A stretch of 64,000 nucleotides of DNA from Cladorhizidae sp. MBARI D1340-BT2 (GCA_028752905.1 JAQNBH010000011.1:62001-126000), one strand, 5' to 3'; shown: positions 1-10,636, counted from the stretch's first letter. Notes: generated by a model from the letters alone, not told the origin. Program-made: numbers and translations.

Positions 1-384
1 ATATATATACAGTATATATACCCCATGTAATTCAAATCTACTTACCATGAATTTCTTGCTATTTCCAACATTCATTTCCCTCAATGTCTACAATACATTA
101 ATTTGTGGGGGAAACCCTGCTATTTGGACGAGTTTGTCAGGTCAATCTATGCGGTGAATGTAAAGCATGTTCTGCTGACTGTGCAGTCCAGACATGTCAG
201 GTTCTGAAATGATCACACCCAGTGCAATCATCGCGCTTATCCATCTCTTATATATAAGCAAGAGAAAGTTGGAAATCATCAACACGAACAAGAAAGCCCC
301 AGCCAGGACAAACAAGAGATGGCAGCTCAACATTCCCCAAGTACATACCCAGAGTAGTATTATCAAAACAAGGAGTCCTTGAGG
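1..384. other. unassigned sequence with a short (AT)n start
   Basis: Starts with an AT-rich microsatellite. A minus-strand frame at 142-366 (74 codons) is hydrophobic and could be a chance membrane-like peptide; I recognise no family and no good splice context. Probably intron 9 of SPTLC1 or flanking sequence. Confidence 0.4.
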
Positions 385-389
385 AAAAG

Positions 390-615
390 CTTCACCAAAG
401 ATAGAAATGTCACTGAGACGTTACACCAAATGTCACTGACCCACTGACTCCCTTTACCAAAGATAAGAAATGTCACTGAGACCCTTTGCCAAAGATAAGA
501 CATGTCATTGAGACCCTACACCAAAGGTATGAAATGTCAGAGACCTTACACCAAAGATAAGAAATGTCACTGAGACCCTTTGCAAAAGATAAGAAATGTC
601 ACTGAGACCCTAATC
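390..615. repeat. degenerate ~35-bp minisatellite
   Basis: About six imperfect copies built around AAGATAAGAAATGTCACTGA and GACCCT. Ends at unique sequence near 616. Confidence 0.75.
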
Positions 616-954
616 AACAGAGTAGATGAAGCAGAAATCTTTGCTCGCAGCTGCAAGGGCACAATTAATCCTTAGAAGCGGTGAAATATTGAAGCTTGCT
701 GCTGAAATAGATCCTACATACCTCAGTGGTCTTGTTCCAATGGTTGGAGGTCGAGATGGAAGCAAGGGTCATGGAGAGAATGCTTCTGTTGACCACACTG
801 CTTGTAAGGAGCATATTCTGCAGCAACACTGACCTTCTCAAGAATTCACTTGAAACTTACTCTCTTGACCTTTCGACTAGATGCTTAGCCTTCATCAGGA
901 ATAATGAGACTCATGTGAGCTTGATATATTAATATATTCTTCGGCATGAACTTA

Positions 955-1345
955 TGTTCAGCACACCTCATTATGATGCCAATGGTGTGTTCCAAGTGGA
1001 TGAGCCAGAGCTCTGCTGGCACTGACCAACCCGTGCTGCTCAAGGAGAAACCTCCTCTCCACCTATACCATGAAAATAAGAGTAAGGAAAGAATCACTTT
1101 ACTTGTGTGTGCTAATATGGCCGGGACAGAAAAGCTCCTCTCCAAGTGATGGGCAAGCTCCAGCAGTCGACGTAGTTTTCTGGCGTAGAACACTTCCTAC
1201 TGAGTGCAAGGCAAATAAAATGCATTGAGGATAGCAGCTCTCTTTGAACAGTGGCTAAGGAACAGTGGCTAAGGAACCAAAACTTACTTCAATTGGTATG
1301 AACATCGTTCTTTTTGTGGCTAACTGTGTGGACAGAACTGAACTT
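955..1345 (+). pseudogene. pogo/Tigger-like (DDE_1) transposase fragment
   Basis: Broken plus-strand frames carry, in order, a QVDEPELCW-like version of the NADET box, SKERITLLVCANMAGTEKL (the SKERITVL..AN.DGTEKL signature), GKLQQS, LPTECKANK and FEQWL. These are in the order and spacing of the DDE_1 domain of pogo/Tigger transposases (Tc1/mariner superfamily). Several stops and frameshifts mean it is a relic. No terminal inverted repeats were found around it. The 616-955 stretch before it is open in parts but was not recognised. Confidence 0.7.
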
Positions 1346-1381
1346 GAAATCTTCAGCAGGGGACCAAGGAATAATCAATGC

Positions 1382-2690
1382 CTTGAATTACAGGAAGTGT
1401 AATCCAGCCATGGGACCAGTGCCTGGAAGTCCTGGAAGTCTTATTACAGGAAGTATAATCCAGCCATGTGACTAGTGCCTGGAAGTCTTATTACAGGAAG
1501 TGTAATCCAGCCATATGACCAGTGCCTGGAAGTCTTATTACAGGAAGTGTAATCCAGCCATGTGACTAGTGCCTGGAAGTCTTATTACAGGAAGTGTAAT
1601 CCAGCCATGTGACTAGTGCCTGGAAGTCATATTAGAGTCTTATTAGAGTATTATTACAGGAAGTGTAATCCAGCCATGTGACTAGTGCCTGGAAGTCTTA
1701 TTACAGGAAGTGTAATCCAGCCATGTGACCAGTGCCTGGAAGTCTTATTACAGGAAGTATAATCCGGCCATGTGACCAGTGCCTGGAAGTCTTATTAGAG
1801 GAAGTGTAATCCAGCCATGTGACCGGTGCCTGGAAGTCTTATTACAGGAAGTGTAATCCAGCCATGTGACTAGTGCCTGGAAGTCTTATTACAGGAAGTA
1901 TAATCCAGCCATGTAGCCAGTGCCTGGAAGTCTTACTACAGGAAGTGTAATCCAGCAATGTGACTAGTGCCTGGAAGTGTTATTACAGGAAGTACAATCC
2001 AGCCATGTGACAAGTGCCTGGAAGTCTTATTACAGGAAGTATAATCCAGCCATGTGACCAGTGCCTGGAAGTGTTATTACAGGAAGTGTAATCCAGCCAT
2101 GTGACTAGTGCCTGGAAGTCGTATTACAGGAAGTGTAATCCAGCCATGTGACTAGTGCCTGGAAGTGTTATTACAGGAAGTACAATTCAGCCATGTGACA
2201 AGTGCCTGGAAGTCTTATTACAGGAAGTATAATCCAGCCATGTGACCAGTGCCTGGAAGTGTTATTACAGGAAGTATAATCCAGCCATGTGACCAGTGCC
2301 TGGAAGTGTTCTTACAGGAAGTGTAATCCAGCCATGTGACTAGTGCCTGGAAGTCTTACTACAGGAAGTGTAATCCAGCCATGTGACAAGTGCCTGAAAG
2401 TCTTATTACAGGAAGTATAATCCAGCCATGTGACCAGTGCCTGGAAGTGTTATTACAGGAAGTGTAATCCAGCCATGTGACTAGTGCCTGGAAGTCTTAC
2501 TACAGGAAGTGTAATCCAGCCATGTGACTAGTGCCTGGAAGTGTTATTACAGGAAGTACAATCCAGCCATGTGACCAGTGCCTGGAAGTGTTATTACAGG
2601 AAGTGTAATCCAGCCATGCAACCAGTGCCTGGAAGTTTTATTACAGGAAGTGTAATCCAGCCATTGCCTGGTAGTCTCATTTAAGGAAGT
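1382..2690. repeat. 47-bp minisatellite
   Basis: About 28 copies of a 47-bp unit containing ACAGGAAGTGTAATCCAGCC and AGTGCCTGGAAGTC. Variants GTGTAAT/GTATAAT/GTACAAT and GTCTTATT/GTGTTATT alternate in blocks, suggesting multi-unit duplications. Confidence 0.95.
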
Positions 2691-2803
2691 CTGTGATGAA
2701 CTGCCATAAGACATATAGGTATAAACTCTGACATTCACAAAAAAATTAACTGATCGCGCTAAACTGATCGCGCTAAACAGGATAATTTGATCTGCACATG
2801 CCC

Positions 2804-2894
2804 ATTAGACTGCTCCATTAGACTGCTCCATTAGACTGCTCCATTAGACTGCTCCATTAGACTGCTCCATTAGACTGCTCCATTAGACTGCTCC
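2804..2894. repeat. 13-bp tandem repeat
   Basis: Seven copies of ATTAGACTGCTCC. Just upstream, a 14-bp AACTGATCGCGCTA is present twice (2748-2775). Confidence 0.9.
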
Positions 2895-3923
2895 TTTTGA
2901 CTGCCATACCTCCGGATGAGGGGGAAAGTGAGAAAAGTGAACGATACATTTTTTAATGGCTGACAATTGCAACTGCTATCATGAACAGTCTCTTCCTAGC
3001 CATCTCTGCTCTTTCTGAAACCTTCTTCAGAGGAAAGCTGCATAGACACGTATGCTTACCTGGAATTACTCTGAATCCCTTCTCTCTTGAGAACATTTAC
3101 TTCTGGATGAATTTCTTTACTGTAAATTTTGTTCTAGACATAGAACAACATAGAGAACATTGTGTAGTAGCTTTTGTTCACTTGCCTCAGGGGGAGCAGA
3201 TTGTTATACCAACTGCAGCTCATTATATTAGCATCCCATCAAATTGGAGAAACATCTTAACGACTGTATTGACAGTAGACCGAGGGTTGCAGATATTAAG
3301 ATGACTTTTAAGATGGCAGCAACATCAACAGTTAGAGGAACTCCAGTAACAAGTTAACTGCTTTCAAAATGGAGGCTTTATATCTCTTCTAAATCCTCAA
3401 GTGAACAGGAAGAAGTTAGGGAGAGGGAAGATGTGCCACTTGCTACTCCATGCTTGAGTGAGCCTTGCACATTTGAGAAGTACACGATGATTCTCAGCAC
3501 CTTCCTCAACTAGTGCAGCCATTGCTGTATGAGTGAGACAAGGCAGTGATTATGTTACTGATGGTGAAGATGATGATCACCAAGTAACAAGTCACCAGGC
3601 TGTGGCAGAGTTTTATGGAGATACAACTATGTCAAGGCAGCTATGTAGATGGATCTTATCGTATCTTGAGAGATCTGGAAATCAAGCTTACTAAACAGCA
3701 CCAATCACATGCAAACAATGCTTTATAACTGGCATCTGTAGTAATGCCATAGATCATCGCAAATACGTATCCACTCAACACAGTGCAGCTGTCTGCTTCA
3801 TTCAAATATTTTGAAAATATCAAGTTAAATTCAATTTAACCCCCCTCAAAAAAACATAATTAACCCCCCTGCTATTTCATGGACTCCATAAACTACTAGC
3901 TACCATGGCAATCCTTAACTCAC
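2895..3923. other. unassigned sequence left of SPTLC1 exon 9
   Basis: Holds a 107-codon plus-strand open frame (2981-3304) and a shorter one near 3540-3690; neither resembles a family I know. On the minus strand, weak SPTLC1-like similarity is discussed among the rejected items. Expected to be intron 9. Confidence 0.4.
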
Positions 3924-4031
3924 CGGAATGTTGAAATGTTCAGTTGCTCCTTTACCAGATTTACCCAACACTCCAAAAGAAAGACTTTCTTCGAGGATAA
4001 TTGGGATATGGTATTTGTTTCGGAACTCCAC
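3924..4031 (-). CDS. SPTLC1: SPTLC1 exon 9
   Basis: 108 nt, 36 codons: [20 protein letters not shown] then VLGKSGKGATEHFNIP, matching [23 protein letters not shown].TEH in animal SPTLC1. Acceptor GTCGTAG, donor GTGAGTT. Intron 8, upstream of it, is 11.9 kb and contains both DNA transposons. The next exon was not found in 1-3917. Confidence 0.95.
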
Positions 4032-4162
4032 CTACGACAAGCAATAAGAAGAAGAGCACATGACATTTGTTTTCCCCTTTTCTATGAGACAAACTATTGT
4101 CCTGATTAATGAGCTGTTGTTGCTAAAGAAAGAAAGGTCTCCTGCAGATTGCAAGCACCAGC

Positions 4163-4855
4163 TTAGACAATATCTACGCATCAGCTATGTAGGTGTGTAC
4201 CTTACAATGCATACTAGTGCAGACAATATCTACACAGACAACAGCTGCAGCATCAGCTAGGTGTATGCCTTACAATATATACTAGTGCAGACAATATCTA
4301 CACAGACAACAGCTGCAGCATCAGCTACAGTAGGTGTGTACCTTACAATACATGCTAGTGCAGACAATATCTACACAGACAACAGCTGCAGCATCAGCTA
4401 GGTGTATGCCTTACAATATATACTAGTGCAGACAATATCTACACAGACAACAGCTGCAGCATCAGCTACAGTAGGTGTGTACCTTACAATACATGCTAGT
4501 GCAGACAATATCTACACAGACAACAGCTGCAGCATCAGCTACAGTAGGTGTGTACCTTACAATACATGCTAGTGCAGACAATATCTACACAGACAACAGC
4601 TGCAGCATCAGCTACAGTAGGTGTATGCCTTACAATACATACTAGTGCAGACAATATCTACACAGACAACAGCTGCAGCATCAGCTACAGTAGGTGTGTA
4701 CCTTACAATACATACTAGTGCAGACAATATCTACACGGACAACAGCTGCAGCATCAGCTACAGTAGGTGTGTGCCTTACAATGCATACTAGTGCAGAAAT
4801 ATCTACACAGACAACAGCTGCAGCATCAGCTACAGTAGGTGTGTACCTTACAATT
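4163..4855. repeat. 73/68-bp minisatellite
   Basis: About ten copies of a unit with CTAGTGCAGACAATATCTAC, CAACAGCTGCAGCATCAGCT and GTGTACCTTACAAT. Two lengths occur, 73 bp with and 68 bp without ACAGT after CAGCT. In intron 8 of SPTLC1. Confidence 0.93.
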
Positions 4856-5353
4856 TTAAATGCCTAGCAACCAAGTCATTTTGTTGTATTGAGGAGACTT
4901 TAACCTCAGCCTGGAGGGTGTCGGACTATGACATCATACAGACCATGGCATCTTAACTACAAATGTCAATCAATATTTTTGCTGAGAATGCTGTTTGTAT
5001 TTGCGAATAATGGTAAGTTAATAGTAACTAAGCCACACCTCCTCCTCATCTGTGCCACATGGCTTCAGTAGGTCATTTTAATACATGAGACTAAGCCACA
5101 CCCTTCTAGTTTCTAATGCCTAGCACAGTGATTCCCAATAGGAGTTCTAAGAACCCTAAGGTTCTGAACCCTAAGGTTCCATGAACCCTCTTCAAGGGAT
5201 CTGAAATATTTAGAAAACAAGAATTGTAAGTATCACGTGCACACTTTCACTCTGTGCCGGGAATTGCTTGTGAATGGAAGTGAAGACTTTTTTAGAACAA
5301 GCTTTTTCAAGTCTGACAAATATTGAGACTAAAGCAGAACCCATCCTGTCAAT
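4856..5353. other. unassigned sequence with a hAT-like end at 5126
   Basis: No gene recognised. CAGTGATTCCCAA at 5126-5138 looks like a hAT terminal repeat and has an inverted partner at 14129-14141. Short direct repeats of CCTAAGGTTC follow. Confidence 0.4.
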
Positions 5354-5800
5354 CAGGCCCACTGTCAGTTGGAGCTGTGAGTGTGTCAACAATCAGGCCC
5401 ACTGTCAGTCGGAGCTGTGAGTGTGTGTCAACAATCAGGCCCCACTGTCGGTCAGAGCTGTGAGTGTGTCAACAATCAGGCCCACTGTCAGTCGGAGCTG
5501 TGAGTGTGTGTCAACAATCAGGCCCACTGTCAGTCGGAGCTGTGAGTGTGTCAACAATCAGGCCCACTGTCAGTCAGAGCTGTGAGTGTGTCAACAATCA
5601 GGCCCACTGTCAGTCGGAGCTGTGAGTGTGTGTCAACAATCAGGCTCACTGTCAGTCGGAGCTGTGAGTGTGTGTCAACAATCAGGCCCACTGTCAGTCA
5701 GAGCTGTGAGTGTGTCAACAATCAGGCCCACTGTCAGTCGGAGCTGTGAGTGTGTGTCAACAATCAGGCCCACTGTCAGTCAAAGAAGAGCTGTGAGTGT
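5354..5800. repeat. 40/42-bp minisatellite
   Basis: About eleven copies containing CAATCAGGCCCACTGTCAGT and GAGCTGTGAGTGTGT; an optional extra GT gives 40- and 42-bp units that partly alternate. Confidence 0.93.
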
Positions 5801-5975
5801 GTCAACAATCAAGCAAGCATCTACCATCGTGCAAAGAGAAAACGTGCCACACTGAAGATCATCTTCCTGTTGATCTTGCCTGATGGATAAATAAATTTTA
5901 TTGGATGTGATATTTACAGTTGCCTTCGAGTTAGATTGTAGAGGCTCTCTATACGTAACCACATGCCCTCGATCA

Positions 5976-6561
5976 CTTTTCACCCTTGAATAGTTCCCTC
6001 ACTAGCTCCAGCTTGAGATAATTAGCTTGCACCCTTGAATAGTTCCCCCCCTAGCTCCAGCTTGAGTTAATTAGCTTGCACCCTTGAATAGTTCCCTCAC
6101 TAGCTCCAGCTTGAGATAATTAGCTTGCACCCTTGAATAGTTCCCTCACTAGCTCCAGCTTGAGTTAATTAGCTTGCACCCTTGAATAGTTACCCCCCTA
6201 GCTCCAGCTTGAGATAATTAGCTTGCACCCTTGAATAGTTCCCTCACTAGCTCCAGCTTGAGATAATTAGCTTGCACCCTTGAATAGTTCCCTCCCTAGC
6301 TCCAGCTTGAGTTAATTAGCTTGCACCCTTGAATAGTTCCCTCACTAGCTCCAGCTTGAGATAATTAGCTTGTACCCTTGAATAGTTCCCTCACTAGCTC
6401 CAGCTTGAGATAATTAGCTTGTACCCTTGAATAGTTCCCTCACTAGCTCCAGCTTGAGTTAATTAGCTTGTACCCTTGAATAGTTCCCTCCCTAGCTACA
6501 GCTTGAGTTAATTAGCTTGCATCCTTGAATAGTTCCCTCACTAGCTCCATCTTGAGTTAAT
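5976..6561. repeat. 49-bp minisatellite, segment 1 of 3
   Basis: About twelve copies of a 49-bp unit (AGCTTGCACCCTTGAATAGT, CTCACTAGCTCCAGCTTGAG, then TTAATT or ATAATT). The array stops exactly at the left end of the 6562-10636 transposon and resumes at 10637. Confidence 0.96.
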
Positions 6562-6858
6562 GGGGTACTTGCATGATTACGCGTTTACACGTATCAGGAC
6601 CCATAGAGAATGTATTACAAATCATGACCATTCGTGATATTCATGAGCACTGCACCTGCATTATACCTATATTTCTAAACAAAATTATAGGCATGGAGAG
6701 CATAAAATTTGCTACAAGCTGATATTATTCACGTGTTCAGTCGATCAACGGTTAGCGAATTATGGAGAGTAGAAGTCAGAGAGTTGGTGCCAATGTCAGT
6801 ACTGAGCTTACCTGTGAGCTTGCTTCTAGTTCTCAGAACTCATTGCCAGGCGGCAGCT
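6562..6858 (+). repeat. left terminal inverted repeat (~297 bp)
   Basis: Nearly identical in reverse complement to 10295-10636 apart from a few substitutions, 1- and 3-bp indels and one block of ~39 bp that is missing here, between TTTACACGTATC and the GGACCC that follows. It includes the presumed promoter, 5' leader and first ~30 codons of the plus-strand gene. Confidence 0.92.
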
Positions 6859-6988
6859 CACTGGTTTGTTTACGGGAAGAAGACATTCCTGGTGCTTCAC
6901 TGAACGGGCGTGAACCTAGTCAGCTTCATGTAGTGGATGGAGCTCAAGCGCTGGTTGAAGTGCAGGAGGTGCTACAACTGCTGACCTT
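6762..6988 (+). CDS. SWIM/YqaJ transposon protein, exon 1
   Basis: Starts at ATG 6762 (MESRSQRVGANVSTELTCEL). The first ~30 codons lie in the inverted repeat and are almost the same as the start of the transposase on the other strand. Unspliced, the frame stops at 6990. Using donor GTGAAG at 6989 and acceptor GATGCAG ending at 7069 (an 81-bp intron), the frame continues as ..LTFVCDYITAGLDAK.. into exon 2 with matching phase. That is why I prefer this start over an internal one in exon 2. Confidence 0.8.
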
Positions 6989-7069
6989 GTGAAGCGGTGA
7001 GCAGACTGTAAGACTGTACAATAGTGTTAATAATATAATAATCTATCCATTGTTAATTATTTGATGCAG

Positions 7070-8600
7070 TGTTTGCGATTACATTACTGCTGGTTTGGAT
7101 GCAAAAATTGTGGATCCAGATGGTGGTGTACACACAACTCGCTTACAAGCACAGTCAGCAAACCAAGTATCGCCAATACCAAGTGTTCTTCATTCCAAAG
7201 GATGGACATCTAATTTGCAGCAGCTTCCACCATTTAATTACGGCTGCCTTTATGCCCACTTAGTCACAGATTCTAAGACTATTGCGGAGAATCAGCGCAG
7301 CATAGCAGCTGCTGCTACATTTAGAGCTGGTGCAATGCAGCACAAAGAGGAAGGATATCGCTTGTTTCGTGATGACCATGTCCGTGTGGTCAGGTTTCGA
7401 CCTGGTTGCACTACAGATAGCTTCCGTGGTATTGTGAAGCCATCGTTCAAGACCACTGGAAGTTATTCCACTGTCGTTGCTCTTAGCAAGATCTCAGGCT
7501 ACGTTGTTGGTGCACAATGTAATTGCAAAGCCGGAGCTGGTGGATGCTGTAAACATGTTGCTGCATTATTGTATAACATTCTTGACTATGTTGAACTTGG
7601 GTTAACCTCTATTCCAGAGGACAAGACTTCCACTGACACCCAACAACAGTGGAATAGGCCAAGAAATACCCCAGATGGTCCGGTTTTGTTTTCTGAAATT
7701 CAGTTTGTGCACCATTCGTACGGAAAACGTAAGGCAGAAGTTGCAGTTACTCGATTAGAAAAGTACAAAAAGTACCATTCAAGTCCTGCATCTGTATCAG
7801 AGGAACGTATTCAACAGTTTTGTACTAGTCTAGAATCGCATCAAAATGCACCTCTGTTTACTGCCGTTATGCGAGGCAATGATTGTCATCCTGTATGTGC
7901 TCATTCACCCTCTGTTGGCTCTAATTCTAACTCTGTGGTAATGACAGAAGTGCCTGCATGTTGCTCCCTAACGACCCCACAACTGACTACTGTCACTCCT
8001 TCACTATCACCAGAAGAGGGGGTATGGAGTAGAATTATGGTTTCTCAGGAACAAGCAGCAGAAATTGCCAGGAAGACTAGATGTCAATCTAAATCTCCTG
8101 AATGGTATAAGGAGCGTAGCTGCAGAATAACATCTTCTTTCTTTGGTCGAGTATGCAGGAGGCTTTCCAGTACACCACCAGATTCACTTGTGAATTCTAT
8201 TGTGAATCAAAGATTGTACCATTCAATGCCACTATCTTGTTCCTGGGGGAAGGAAAATGAAGACAAAGCACTAAGTGCTTACAAACGAGAGTGGCATGAG
8301 AGGGGACACTCCAGTCTGGAAGTAACAATGTCCGGACTGGTAATCAACCCTAATCATTCTGCTAGTCCGGATGGTGTAGTGCATGATCCAGATTCCACTG
8401 ATGATCCTAATGGTTTGCTAGAAATAAAGTGTCCTTACGAACATCGTGACATCAGCCCTTTTCAAGCTGCTTCCCAGAAGGGGTTTTGTTGTCGGCTGGA
8501 AAAGTGTAAGCTTGTTTTAAGAGAGCAACATCATTATTATTACCAAGTCCAAGGACAGATGGATATTTGCTCTAAAAAGTGGTGCGACTTTGTAGTATAA
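7070..8600 (+). CDS. SWIM zinc-finger / YqaJ-type nuclease protein, exon 2
   Basis: With exon 1 it gives 585 codons. SWIM motif CNCKAGAGGCCKH (CxCx7CxH) at about residues 226-238. The YqaJ (lambda-exonuclease fold) domain spans ~419-585 with WYKERSCRITSSFFG, WGKENE, SPDGVV (Asp ~510), LLEIKCP (Glu ~527, Lys ~529, the D..ExK core) and YYYQVQGQM. YqaJ enzymes resect double-stranded DNA; in ISL2EU-type elements this is the second, accessory protein, and its role in transposition is unproven. The frame ends at DFVV then TAA. In a shifted frame the next bases still read YTNAEISI, stop, RIFFDEIFW, the usual continuation of this family, so about 35 C-terminal residues have been lost by a frameshift. 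Could also be a domesticated host gene, but its place between the inverted repeats argues against that. Confidence 0.88.
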
Positions 8601-8829
8601 TTATACTAATGCTGAGATTTCTATCTAGCGGATATTTTTTGATGAAATATTTTGGACAGCTAATGATTTCTAAGTTGAAATGCTTTTATTCTACTGCCTA
8701 AACTTGTAAAAATGTTGTGATTTATTATAATATTTATGACCATTGAAACTGATGAAACAAATTTACTGAAATGTCATGATATATATATTATAATAATTTA
8801 TTCATATCACTGAAACTGACAAAAACCAA
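8601..8829. other. convergent intergenic spacer with minus-strand poly(A) signal
   Basis: AT-rich gap between the two converging transposon genes. AATAAA on the minus strand (8802-8797) lies 28 nt beyond the transposase stop codon and is a likely polyadenylation signal. A second minus-strand AATAAA lies near 8719. No exact plus-strand AATAAA was seen. Confidence 0.55.
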
Positions 8830-10395
8830 TTACTGAATAAGGGCAGGAAGAAAAATTGTAAGTACACAACAAATGAACCAAACTTCATCCAACTGTGTGT
8901 GCAGAGAAATTGGAATTATACCTTTTAAAATACGATAATTTTTTACACGTTCAATTGCTCTCTCCACATGAATACGACGTACTGATGCAATACTTCTTGT
9001 TTCTATTTCCTCTTCAAGTGATAACTGTTTCTTTCCTCGCATAAAGGGTGGTATATTCAAGGTAACACACTTGGATGCAAGCAAATGCTGTATATCAAAG
9101 CCCCTATCCGCCATAACCACATCACCAGACTAAAGAAGCTCGATAAGGCCACACTCTTGAGTAATTTTTTTGTCAGATATGTGACCCCCATATAGACAAG
9201 AAACAAATGTCACAATTCCACTAGGAGCAATACCAACAAGGCCCTTAGCAGTGTTGTGGCTCTTGTACGAGGAGTATGTTTGTGACTGAGCACGAAATGA
9301 ACAAGGCATTTCAATAAATAACTCGGTGCAGTCGATAATAATACGAGTAGTAGAATAATTAGCCATGAAGCAAGAAGGCATTGTTTGTTTTACTACTTCA
9401 CGAGAAGCCCACAGAAGTAGTTGTTTTAGAGTATAGTATAAAAAGTTGATCCAAGTAGTTAATATATGTGAAATTGTGCTTGAGTCTAGACCAAACTGAT
9501 CTCAAAGTTCTTTTTCCAAAACGTTACATTTCAAACGATAGAGCACCAAAAACATTTCATCTATTGGTTGTAACTTACGACTGGGGCCACGCTTATCCTC
9601 AGTTAAAGGACGATTCTAAGTATTATCTGAACCCCAGTAATTCAATTGAGTGGCAGAAGGTAGAAGAAATTCATAAAAACTAGTTAGAGTAGAGTAATTT
9701 GGAAAACCAGTGTAGAATCGAATGTCATCATCACTGCCAGCAAAACGTTGTAGTCCAAATGTTAACGAAGCTATCTTTAACTTCATGCCAGCTTTTTCAA
9801 ACTTCATTTCAGCTATCTCTTGCTTCATGTCAGCCATTTCTGACTTCATGTCAGCTATTTCTAACTTCGTGTTCGTTTTCTCCTTTTCCAAGGAAGAGAC
9901 TAATCCACACAGAAAATCAATCTCTTCAACAAAAGCAGTTGCTAGGGCTTTTGATTTTCCAATTTTCTTCCTTTTGGCTGGGGGTTCGAGTGGCAAACGC
10001 ATTTTTGGAGACTTTCTCTGCTTGGAATGAGGAAGCAAGGGAAATATAATAGGGACATCTGCTTTGCCTTGCTTTTTGGCACCATGAAAATGCTGTGAGC
10101 ATACACGATGCTGCTCACCAGGAATAAAATCCTTTCTCTTAATAGAATTTATCCATTTCTCTCTCAAAGATATATCCCTAGGTAACTTGTGGAAAGACAG
10201 TTCCTTGTCTCTTTTTGTGTTGGAGTAGCATCCAGGAACACAACAAGTATATCCTCCTCTTAAAGATTTCTTCCTATCAGCATTCATCTCCATAGAACTG
10301 CTGCCTGGCAATGAGTTCTGAGAAGAACTAGCAGCAAGCTCACAGGTAAGCTCAGTACTGACATTGGCACCAACTCTCTGACTTCTACTCTCCAT
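8830..10395 (-). pseudogene. THAP-HTH-DDE_Tnp_4 transposase with three in-frame stops
   Basis: A single minus-strand frame of 521 residues from ATG 10395 to TAA 8830, broken only by TAG (9616-9618), TGA (9502-9504) and TAG (9130-9132). Leader MESRSQRVGANVSTELTCEL. THAP zinc finger ~50-118 with CCVPGC, W81 and VCSQHF (C2CH). Basic patch KRKKIGKSK (possible nuclear signal). Coiled coil ~157-212 made of MKxEIAxMK heptads. Helix-turn-helix ~275-345. DDE nuclease with Asp355 (IIIDCTELFIEMP), Asp430 (MADRGFDI) and Glu478 (RIHVERAIERVKNYRIL), counted through the stops. All three catalytic acids are kept and no frameshift is present, so the copy was intact until recently. It would bind the ends and cut-and-paste the element. 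Length and domain order are typical of the THAP/DDE_Tnp_4 class. Confidence 0.9.
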
Positions 10396-10636
10396 AATTC
10401 GCTAACCGTCGATCGACTGAACACGTGAATAATATCAGCTTGTAGCAAATTTTATGCTCTCCATGCCTATAATTTTGTTTAGAAATATATGGTATAATGC
10501 AGGTGCAGTGCTCATGAATATCACGAATGGTCATGATTTGTAATACATTCTCTATGGGTCCTAGTTTTTTTGATACCATACGTAGGCGGGGCTGAACGCG
10601 GGTGACGTACAAACGCGTAATCATGCAAGTACCCCC
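10295..10636 (-). repeat. right terminal inverted repeat (~342 bp)
   Basis: Reverse complement of the left repeat, but it keeps a ~39-bp block (CACCCGCGTTCAGCCCCG and neighbours) absent on the left, and has five rather than four terminal Gs. It contains the presumed promoter and first ~35 codons of the transposase. Confidence 0.92.

Larger units (their letters stand above)
6562..10636. mobile_element. ISL2EU-like DNA transposon (THAP/DDE_Tnp_4 transposase plus SWIM/YqaJ gene)
   Basis: A 4075-bp element with inverted ends GGGGTACTTGCATGATTA / TAATCATGCAAGTACCCC(C), flanked by AT on each side (6560-6561 and 10637-10638). The flanking 49-bp repeat unit (GTTAATTAG) shows that AT was duplicated on insertion. 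It contains two converging genes: plus-strand SWIM/YqaJ (6762-8600) and minus-strand THAP/DDE_Tnp_4 transposase (8830-10395). A THAP transposase with a separate YqaJ nuclease and a 2-bp target duplication fits the ISL2EU group as I know it; the assignment rests on domain content, not a search. It sits in intron 8 of SPTLC1. The inverted repeats remain very similar, so the insertion is fairly recent, yet both genes carry disabling changes. Confidence 0.88.

Noticed and set aside
142..366. Hydrophobic 74-codon minus-strand frame
   Set aside because: No homologue recognised, no splice or promoter context; hydrophobic shadows are common in AT-rich DNA.
3055..3113. Possible small SPTLC1 exon on minus (after TTTACAG, before GTAAGC; KEIHPEVNVLKREG)
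   Set aside because: Borders are good but similarity is weak, and the obligatory exon between it and exon 9 was not found.
3390..3620. Minus-strand stretch resembling the missing SPTLC1 exon (LDIVVS..NSAT and SLPCLTHTAMAAL in one frame)
   Set aside because: Contains several in-frame stops, has no splice site of the right phase, and lacks GGF and DHQRLSG. May be chance; a translated search with full SPTLC1 would settle it.
5280..5400. Possible hAT C-terminal peptide (FSSLTNIETK) near the hAT-like end
   Set aside because: Short, wrong orientation relative to the end at 5126, and it runs directly into a minisatellite.
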